NCBI GenBank assembly: GCA_039707655.1
Contig: CM077668.1
Coordinates: 70,573,086-70,637,085 of the forward strand
Source: Elymus sibiricus
Lineage: Eukaryota > Streptophyta > Magnoliopsida > Poales > Poaceae
Reading direction: 5' to 3'
DNA length: 64,000 bases
Position 1 is the stretch's first letter. Each line of letters starts with the position of its first letter. A model generated the notes under the pieces. The model saw only the letters and a list, made by a program, of their open reading frames with translations. It was not told where the DNA came from and searched no databases. Shown one piece after another: positions 56,781-64,000 of the stretch. The translations under genes were made by a program, and so were the position numbers.

Positions 56781-57180
56781 CATCAAAATGGTGCCATGGT
56801 TGCAACCAATGCAAGTAAATTGCTCTTGTAGGTCCATCCTTTTGAAAATACTGAAAGGGAACTTTTTTCATAGTCGGCCAAATACCAATAAAATCAAACT
56901 CATAACCAAACATCAGATCAAAGAATATAGGAATTTATCTCTTTCTTACCAACGCATCTGCAATTCCAAAATAACACCCCCCTCCCCCCTCCCATTTTTT
57001 TCTTCCAAAATAACACCTATATAACATGTAAAACGGTCAGGTGTTTTTCTCGAACCGAGGCTGGAGTAATGCACCAACAACTATGTTATGCATATCCCCT
57101 TTAACTTGAGTTCATGCGAGAAAAACGAACTTACACCAACAAGGCATCTTTTATTAATTTTCAAAGGAATATAAACTATA
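56781..57180. other. Intergenic, nothing recognised
   Basis: AT-rich with a C-rich run (CCCCCCTCCCCCCTCCC, near 56978). No gene or repeat identified. Confidence 0.4.
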
Positions 57181-57181
57181 T

Positions 57182-57265
57182 TACTCCCTCCGTAAAGAAA
57201 TATAAGAGCGTTTAGATCACTAAGTCTTTAGGAATACATGATACACTCGTAAACAACACTATGAA
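57182..57265. mobile_element. Stowaway MITE, one end only
   Basis: TACTCCCTCCGTAAAGAAAT followed by ATAAGAGCGTTTAGATCACT is the well-known Triticeae Stowaway terminal sequence (Thalos-like, from memory). The opposite end is missing, so this is a truncated copy. Confidence 0.75.
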
Positions 57266-57905
57266 CCTGGCAACAACGAATTATGTACACATGCATTCCA
57301 CATTGTGCATTTACTTGAGCACTGATGATCGGGGCGTGCTCGCACCCTGTAGTTTCGCTTCCCGTATACGACATCTCACGTCTGTGATCTGCCTATACAT
57401 CACTACTTGTATAATCTTTTCCTTCCTTATATACACAAAACGAGCGACACATGCATCCACGTACGGACCATGCAAAAAAAAAAAAAACATCCACGTATGT
57501 ACGTATATATGCGACCAGCGACTTGGATTCGCTGACCCTGTATGTACGCGAGAATCGAAGCTAGCAGAGAAACAATGTCACCGGCTCGCCAGCCGGTTGA
57601 CTCTGGTCTATATACTAGCTTATGCCCGCGCGGCGGCATGCCGCGCCCATGACAACGGAATCGTGTGTGTGCACTACGTCGGTGAGGTAATGGTTAAATC
57701 TTTATCATTTGGAGCAAAGTACTGTACGTTTTAGTGCTACCCCGTGAGGTGATAGTTGACCGGATGAACTAAGGGAAATAGGATTTGCATTTATATTCGA
57801 TAAAGTACAAAGAGGGCGTTACATAGCATAGAGAACAGTTTGTTTTTCATAACACCAAGATCACCAAGGATAGATATCAAGAAAGAAAAAAGGATCACCA
57901 AGGAT
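57266..57905. other. Intergenic, nothing recognised
   Basis: No supported gene. The phrase GGATCACCAAGGATAG occurs twice in 50 nt (57858 and 57894), and a GC-rich palindromic patch lies near 57628-57652. Confidence 0.4.
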
Positions 57906-57914
57906 AGTAGAAAG

Positions 57915-58195
57915 AGAAAAATATATTTTTCATCTCTCAACTCTTGACGAAGTCTAGATTTAGTCCCTCAACTTTAAAACCAGACAACTTGCATCCTCAA
58001 CTCTTGAAACCGGACAAGTTTAGTCCCTTGTCTCGATTGACCCGGTATCGCTGGTGAACCAGCACGGTTTTGACCAGTCTTCGTCCACGTGGCGGTATTT
58101 CTCTCTCCTACCTTTCTCCTTCTCACATTGGATTGCAGAGACATTTCATCAAACACCTAGCATGCACTGCATGTGCCGTCTACGGCCGGACCGTG
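57915..58195 (+). repeat. MULE left TIR
   Basis: Contains GTCTAGATTTAGTCCCTCAA, CCGGACAAGTTTAGTCC and the CATGCACTGCATGTGCCGTC patch, all found inverted at 63545-63824 with scattered substitutions. Confidence 0.85.
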
Positions 58196-58680
58196 GTGGC
58201 TGCTCCCCGCCGGTGCTCCCGTGGCTTGTGCGCGTGCGCCACGGCGTGGACGGCTGCTAGCTGAGGCCCTGTGCGCCGGCGTGCTGCTTCGTTTAGGACA
58301 AAAGGGAACGGCAACTCGGGACAGTGCAAGTCAGCATGAGCATCTCCGTCGCGCTCTCCCCCATGTGGCTCGCAGATCGCCGCGCAGCTTGGCGTCATCT
58401 CAGCTGCTGCGGTCCTCGCCGACGGAGCGCTCGCCGCAGCAATCGAGCGATATGGCATTCACACGCACGCCGGCGCGCCAGCTTGTCCACCACCAGCCGC
58501 ACCACGCCCATCACCGTCACCTTCGAGAGGCTGTACAGGAGCGCCGCCACCCCGCCCAGCAACGCCCGTGGTGCTGCCACGTCCCGTTTTTTTTTTTTTG
58601 AGGGTTAGTTTTTATCCCTAGTGTTTAGGACGCTGTACGAGAGCGTACATGGTGTACATGGGCCACGCTGCCTCGTCCCT
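58196..58680 (-). pseudogene. Gene-like captured fragment in MULE
   Basis: GC-rich and, on the minus strand, open from ATG 58580: MAAPRALLGGVAALLYSLSK then VTVMGVVRLVVDKLARRRA, a hydrophobic stretch that could be a membrane segment. A similar phrase (TMLGGVAALPYND) is encoded near 63250-63300 on the same strand, so the fragment is partly duplicated at the other side of the LINE. I infer a Pack-MULE type capture; the donor gene is unknown. Confidence 0.4.
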
Positions 58681-58689
58681 TTTTTTTTT

Positions 58690-59088
58690 CCAACCGGGCC
58701 TTACCCCCTTTCCATTAATTTCTCAACGGAAATACAAAGTCTGTTCACATAGACTAAAGTAGCGACGACACCATGACTAGGAGAATAAGTGAGAGAGGAG
58801 AAAGCGAGCTGGGGCACTAGCTGGTAACCTGCTACCTGGAGCTCGCTATCGACACTCCAGTTACAGGGCAAAAAAAAAAAACCAGCTAACACCAATACTA
58901 CAAAATAGTACAAACCAAACCCACTTCACAGGAGACAATTCCTCAGAGCGACAAAGAGAAAAACAAGCTAACTACTGGCAGATATATGAAACAAAAGACT
59001 GAAGCACAGGAAGCCGCTTCATCATCCAGTACACCATTTTTCCCAGCGATAGCACAAAGCTATGTCTTCTCAGTTTTATCCTCCCGCT
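58690..59088 (-). other. LINE 3' untranslated region
   Basis: Non-coding sequence between the ORF2 stop and the poly-A end (poly-T at 58680-58689). It includes a short A-run near 58871. Confidence 0.6.
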
Positions 59089-62000
59089 CTAGGTGTTGGA
59101 ACCACCATCTCCAACCGGTACCACAAGCGACGCCAGTCGAGATGTTTCCTTCATCAGCACCCGCACCCCACTAATTAGAGTCTCCTTGTCGGCGCCTTTG
59201 AGTAGACCTGACCAATACATCAAAAAAGAGCAGATCGTAAAGATAGCACCAACAGGGGATCGCACCACATGAGCATCAAAGGTTACTTTGTTTCTAACAG
59301 TCCAAATCCCCCAGCATATCGCAGCAATCCCAATCATATAAAATTTATGACCACCAGGAAGAAAAGCATAAAGCCACGACAAGGATTGCCAAAGGTTAGT
59401 AGGCATGCACTCCGCGCCCATGACTTTACCCACAGTTCCCCACACTGCTTTAGCAAAATGACAATCAAAGAATAAATGTCTAGAGGACTCCTGTTCAGAG
59501 CAAAAAGAGCATATGGGATCTCCCAGCCATTAACGTTTTTTCAAATTATCTCTAGTAAGGATAGCATTTCTGAAATTCTGCCACATAAATTTTTTTATCT
59601 TCAGAGGAATATGAGCTTCCCAGATCCACTTATTATCAGCACCAGCAATATTTCTTTCTAACCAATTATAAACAGATTTAGTAGTAAAGAAACCTTTCTT
59701 ATTAAGAGACCAGGCAACACTATCCGGAGTAGCTTTTAACTGAAGTTTTTTTGCCTCACTAACAACACCATTCCACTGAGTAAGGAGCTCAGTTACCAAT
59801 CTTCTACGGAAGGGGATAACACAATCATTTCGAATAAACTCAGCAATAGTACATTTTTGATTCTGACATAAATCAAACAACTGAGGGAACTGGAGAGCAA
59901 GGGACAGATCATTGTACCAGGGGTCATGCCAAAATCTAGTCAGATTCCCACTATTCAAAATCACCTTTCTACCAGCCATATAAATCTCCTTAACCTTGAT
60001 AATATTTTTCCAACATAGGGAATCACTAAATCTGGGTTTAACAGAGGCAATAGATTGATTCCTAAAGTATTTGGCCTTAATAATACGTTGCCAAAGCCCA
60101 TCTTGAGTTTCAAGCTTCCACCACCATTTAGTCATAAGACTAATATTCTGCTTCTCCAAACCAAGACACCCAATCCACCTTTTTTCTTCGATCTGCAAAT
60201 GATATTCCATCTCACCATATGGTATTTCTTTTTACCACCACTACCCTCCCAAAAGAAACGCCTATGAGGCTTATCAAGCTTTTTGAGAGTGGTTTTATTC
60301 AGCAAAAACATGGACATAATATAAGAGCGAATGCCAGATAAACTGGAGTTTGCCAAAGTCAACCTGGCCCCGAAGATGCTGAATTACCAACCCATGCATC
60401 AAGTTTCCTGATCATTCTAGCTTCCAGGAAATCCAAATCACAAGTTTTTAAAGCAGCAAAAGAAACCGGAGCCCCTAAATATTTAATGGGCAAATTCCCC
60501 ACCGGACAACCAAACATATCAGAATAAAACTCAGTAATATTATTGTCACACCCAATGGAGAAGATTTCGCTTTTAGAATAATTCACTTTAAGGCCAGACA
60601 TGAGCTCGAACATATAGAGTAAAAGCTTAAGGTTTATAGCTTTTTCCTGATCATGATTGACACAAAGAATCGTGTCGTCAGCATACTGCAACACGGCAAC
60701 TCCTTTATCAATAAGGTCAGGAGCCATACCAACAATCAATCCATTCCCTTGAGCTGTAAGAATCATTTTAGTTAGGCACTCAGCAGCCATATTGAATAGG
60801 AAAGGAGAGAAAGGGTCCCCCTGTCTGACCCCCTTAGCACTTTGAAAATATGGACCGACTTTATCATTAAGCTTAATGGAAACAGTTCCATTATGCAAAA
60901 TTTGCTTAACCCAATTACACCACTTGTCATTAAAACCCCTAACTTGATGGCAGGCAATAAGGAAGTCCCAATTGACTTTATCGTAGGCTTTCTCAAAGTC
61001 ATGTTTTAAGACAATGCCAACCTGTTTTTTAATGTGAGCATGGTGCAACAGCTCATTTTTTTCGAAAAGGAGGATGACCCCCGGCCTCTGCATCTGGGAG
61101 ATGCATGCAGCCATCTTATTAATTATTCACATAGACCTTACAAAGTAGTACATCAGGTAGTCTGAAGCCATCATCTTAGCAACATCTGTTGCTACTCCTA
61201 TCCACTTGATGAAGGGGTGCCGATAGTCCGAGCCTAATACCAAACAGACATCACACAAATGCCTAACATCTAAAACCGGAGGCCCCAACCAAGCCACATA
61301 CTGGGTATGGGGTGCAAACCGGTCCGACGCACTCTCATAGGTCGTCGCCGCCGTCTTTCACTGATCCATCTTCAGAGCAGGTACTGACGCATCAACCTTG
61401 CCAGGCCTGCCGTCGACGCCCCCATGACGCTAGACAACACCTCCTCCCTGCGCGCGTCCATCATCACACATCCGTCGCCGAGGCCCTGCCGCGCCACGCC
61501 GCCGAGACTCCACGTCGTCGATGCGTCACATGGAATGCCGCTCCACCGCTGGAACCGTCCACTGGTCCCTCAAGCCAATGCACACCTCCAAGAATGACGC
61601 CCCCAAGGAGGGAACGACACAAGTGCACCGCCGTCATCCTATCGACTGATCTTGGGTTTCCCCCGGAGGTAGCGGAAGGAGTTGGGAGCTTCACCTCGAT
61701 GATGCCTTCAAGAAGGAAACGACGCCGAGGGCGTCACCATCACCGGCTCCGGCCACCGGCCGGAGACCAGGTTTTCACCCGGATCTGTCCCATGAGCATC
61801 CAACCGACAACATGTGCACCGTCCAGACCGCCATCAAAGCCCCAGATCTGGCCACCCAGATCCGGCGACTATCCACAACAGCACTGCCACCGTGGGAGCC
61901 CTGGCACACCGGCCACTACCTGCGTGTGCCACCACTGGAGCCTGGGAGGAGGGCCACCACCCCACCTCGCCAAACCGCGAGAGCCGCCGAGATGAATCCC

Positions 62001-63200
62001 GCGCGCTCGTCACCGTCGCTGATCCGATCCAATCTGGAGCCAAAGTCACCAGATCGCCGGCGCAGATCCGCCTTGGACAGGGACATCGCCACGCCATGCC
62101 GCCGCGAGAGGCCTGGGCTTCACCTGCCACCACCTTCCAGGGCCGCCGCCCCGGGTCGCCACCGCCACGAAGTCTTCCACGCCGCCGCATCACCCGCGCA
62201 GGCAGCCCACGCCGGCGAGCCGCCGCGCCGCGGCGCCCTGTGCCGCGCCCAGGCCCGAGGAGGCCGGCCCGCGCCGCCCCATCGCGCGTGGGGAAGAAGA
62301 CACCCCGCCGCCGCCGGCGCCGGTCGGGCTTCGCCCGGCCGCGCCCTTGGGCGGCGGCGAGGTAGGGGGAGGCAGGAGGAGGAGACCGGCGGCGCAGATG
62401 GGAGGCCCCTCCCCGTCGCCTCGCGGGGGCGGCGCGGGAGGGTTAGGTTTCGGCTGGCGGGGTCAACAGCTCATGGAGAGAGAGAATCCCATCCACAATG
62501 AATCTATTTTTAATAAAAGCATTCTGGTGGACACTAAAAGGCTTAGCAGAAAAAGGATCAGTTCTTAAATCAAGGGTTTTAGTAAGCCACTTACAGATAC
62601 ACCGAAGCAAGCAGATTGGCCTATATTGTTCAATTTTATTGGCATCCGAGAGCTTAGGCAATAGTGTGATCACACCATAGTTAAGTCTTTGGACATCTAA
62701 AGTCCCCTCATGAAATTTCTCAAAGATTTTGAAAACATCAAACTTAACAATGTCCCAACAATGCTGATAAAATTCGATTGGAATGTTATCAGGACCAGGA
62801 GCCCTATTGGAATCCATGGAGAAAAGTGCATACTTAATCTCTTCCATAGTAAAAGGTTTAGTGAGAATCTCATTATCATTAGCATCAATTTTCTCCTCAC
62901 TACTCCAAAGACTAGGGGATATAGGAAAGAGATTGCCAGGGGCAGGGCCAAAAAGGTTTTTATAGTAGGCCGTGGCATGTTGTAACAAAGCATCAGTTCC
63001 TTCAATCACCCCCTCATCCCCACTTAAAGAGTGAATCATTTTTTTACGCTTCCTCCCATTAGCTATTTTATGAAAATAAGCCGTGTTATTATCCCCTTTA
63101 ATAAGCCACCTCTCACTGGTCATTTTGAACCAATGGAGTTCCTCATCAGCATATAGGCCATGGAGCTCGGCTTGAATGTTCACTTTTTGTAAATACTGCT
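59089..63200 (-). pseudogene. LINE ORF2 remnant: reverse transcriptase and zinc-finger C-terminus
   Basis: The upstream part (about 63200-62475) has YADEELHWFKMTSERWLIKG, DNNTAYFHKIANGRKRKK and NRAPGPDNIPIEFYQ. After the inserted retroposon the RT core continues (61045-60360) with DFEKAYDKVNWDFL, GVRQGDPFSPFLFN and the catalytic YADDTIL. The C-terminal part has HIPLKIKKFMWQNF and the zinc-knuckle CSFCSEQESSRHLFFDC. Lesions are the insertion, frame changes near 60365 and 60190, and a TAA at about 59530. It ends at TAG 59089. This is a dead copy of a plant L1-type LINE. Confidence 0.87.
61057..62463 (-). mobile_element. LINE-derived non-autonomous retroposon inside the LINE
   Basis: Flanked by an 11-bp duplication CAACAGCTCAT (61046-61056 and 62464-62474) that interrupts the host LINE codons HELLHH precisely. 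On the minus strand it begins with a GC-rich leader (CCGCCAGCCGAAACCTAACC) and ends with GATGCAGAGGCCGGGGGTCA, then TCCTCCTTTTCGAAAAAA, a 3' tail I recall from many Triticeae retroposons. A short A-tail and variable-length duplication indicate LINE-type target-primed insertion. Open frames on the plus strand are GC artefacts; no ORF on the sense strand looks real. Confidence 0.72.
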
Positions 63201-63233
63201 CCGCGGTCAAATTTTGGCTGTGTACATGGTGTA

Positions 63234-63544
63234 TGTGTGCTCCGTAGTCGTTGTACGGGAGCGCCGCCACCCCGCCCAGCATGGTGGTGGTGCTGAGCAC
63301 CAGATGGAGATGCCCGACGGGCTCTTGAGCTTCTCCTCGTGGGCTTGCCTTCATCCTCCGTGGCCACCATGGTGACGCCGCCTGCTTGCCTTCATCCTCG
63401 TCATGAAGCGGGAGTGGCCGTGGCCCGTGGGCCGTGGTGTCCGGCGAGGTAGAGCGTGGCTGCGATGTCTGACGAGGTGCAGCAAGCTCGCGGTGGCCGG
63501 CGAGGTAGAGCAGAGGCATGGTGGCTGGCTAGAGGGACTTGCGA
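63234..63544 (-). pseudogene. Gene-like captured fragment in MULE, second part
   Basis: GC-rich MULE interior beyond the LINE. The phrase GGAGCGCCGCCACCCCGCCC (63263) also occurs at 58536 in the same orientation, so the captured sequence is partly present on both sides. No domain is recognised. Confidence 0.38.
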
Positions 63545-63824
63545 GGGTTCGGCCATGGACGGCACATGCAGTGCATGCAAGGTGTTCGATGAAATGCTTC
63601 AATAAGCCAATGTGAGAAGGAAGAAGGTAGGAGAGAGAAATACTGCCATGTGGACGAAGACTGGTTAAAACCACGCTGAGTCAGCAGCGATACCGGGTCA
63701 ACCGAGACAATGGACTAAATTTGTCCGGTTTCAAGAGTTGGGGGTGCAAGTTGTCCGGTTTTAAAATTGAGGGACTAAATCTAGACTTCACCTAGAGTTG
63801 AGGGATGAAAAGTATACTTTTCTC
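63545..63824 (-). repeat. MULE right TIR
   Basis: Inverted copy of 57915-58195, ending GATGAAAAGTATACTTTTCTC before the TAGTAGAAA duplication. Confidence 0.85.
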
Positions 63825-64000
63825 TAGTAGAAACAATTAGTGTGCCATGAAGGGGTGGGTTGTACAGAAGTCTAGCAATCTGTTGTAATTTGCTCTTTAC
63901 AACAACTGCTTGTATTTCATCGTCGCAGAGAATACACTACAGAATATGTTAAAATATAGGAGATCAGGCCATGGCCGAGAGCACAAAAACAAGTGACTTG

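Larger units (their letters stand above)
58681..63221 (-). mobile_element. 5'-truncated LINE, nested in the MULE
   Basis: The 3' end is marked by a poly-T run (58680-58689) on the plus strand. The 5' end stops near 63221 inside the region before RT, with the endonuclease domain missing, as expected from incomplete reverse transcription. The 12-mer GTACATGGTGTA occurs at 58645-58656 and 63222-63233 and may be the target duplication, but the left copy is 24 nt from the poly-T, so this is uncertain. Inside, a LINE-derived retroposon is inserted at 61057-62463. Confidence 0.8.
57915..63824. mobile_element. Mutator-like element (MULE) with long TIRs
   Basis: The ends are long inverted repeats of about 280 bp: 57915 to about 58195, and about 63545 to 63824. 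They start GAGAAAAATATATTTTTCATC and GAGAAAAGTATACTTTTCATC. A perfect 9-bp duplication TAGTAGAAA flanks the element (57906-57914 and 63825-63833). Long TIRs and a 9-bp duplication define Mutator-like elements. No MURA transposase is present. The own interior (58196-58680 and about 63234-63545) is GC-rich and gene-like, and a LINE is nested inside. Confidence 0.88.

Noticed and set aside
61312..62501. Two plus-strand frames of over 220 codons
   Set aside because: They are antisense to the GC-rich leader of the retroposon at 61057-62463 and show no domain.

Overview
This is a plant nuclear window, almost certainly from a Triticeae grass (wheat, Aegilops or barley group). It holds one conserved multi-exon gene with short GT-AG introns, surrounded by nested LTR retrotransposons, a CACTA element, a hAT, a MULE, a LINE and MITEs arranged as in large cereal genomes. 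No prokaryotic, organellar, rRNA, tRNA-gene or CRISPR features were seen.

Positions 1-4495 hold a truncated hAT-like end, AT-rich degenerate repeats and the 3' flank of the gene. Positions 4496-14081 (minus strand) hold a complete CSTF77 gene: 22 coding exons that join in phase to give 725 codons. It encodes the HAT-repeat scaffold of cleavage stimulation factor, used in mRNA 3'-end formation. Its introns carry a fold-back MITE and a Stowaway-like MITE. A run of 27 G lies just upstream of the start codon.

Positions 14657-15668 are a short hAT element with a perfect 20-bp TIR and 8-bp target duplication. Positions 16507-54939 are one CACTA element whose own DNA totals only about 4.1 kb. It carries exon-like islands, one recognisable as a cysteine-synthase fragment, and no transposase. 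The rest is a nest with target duplications at each level. Element A (18958-53307, TTACT) is a non-autonomous LTR retrotransposon with 4.16-kb LTRs. Element B (19551-34219, AGTAG) sits in the left LTR of A. Element C (22591-32150, TGCCT) is a Gypsy/Athila-type element without pol, inside B. Element D (41649-51828, TGGGG) is a nearly complete Gypsy/Athila-type element in the right LTR of A.

Positions 54940-57914 hold the other side of the CACTA target, a Copia-like LTR with primer-binding site, and a Stowaway end. Positions 57915-63824 are a Mutator-like element with about 280-bp TIRs and a 9-bp duplication. It contains a 5'-truncated LINE, which itself contains a 1.4-kb LINE-derived retroposon.

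The most unusual signals are three. First, a GC-rich hairpin is shared by the LTRs and by an internal site just upstream of the accessory ORFs of C and D; in D it is followed by a TATA box, suggesting an internal promoter. Second, a 13-15-nt polypurine-tract sequence is duplicated just after those accessory ORFs. Third, the small CACTA has a possible five-exon chimeric transcript.
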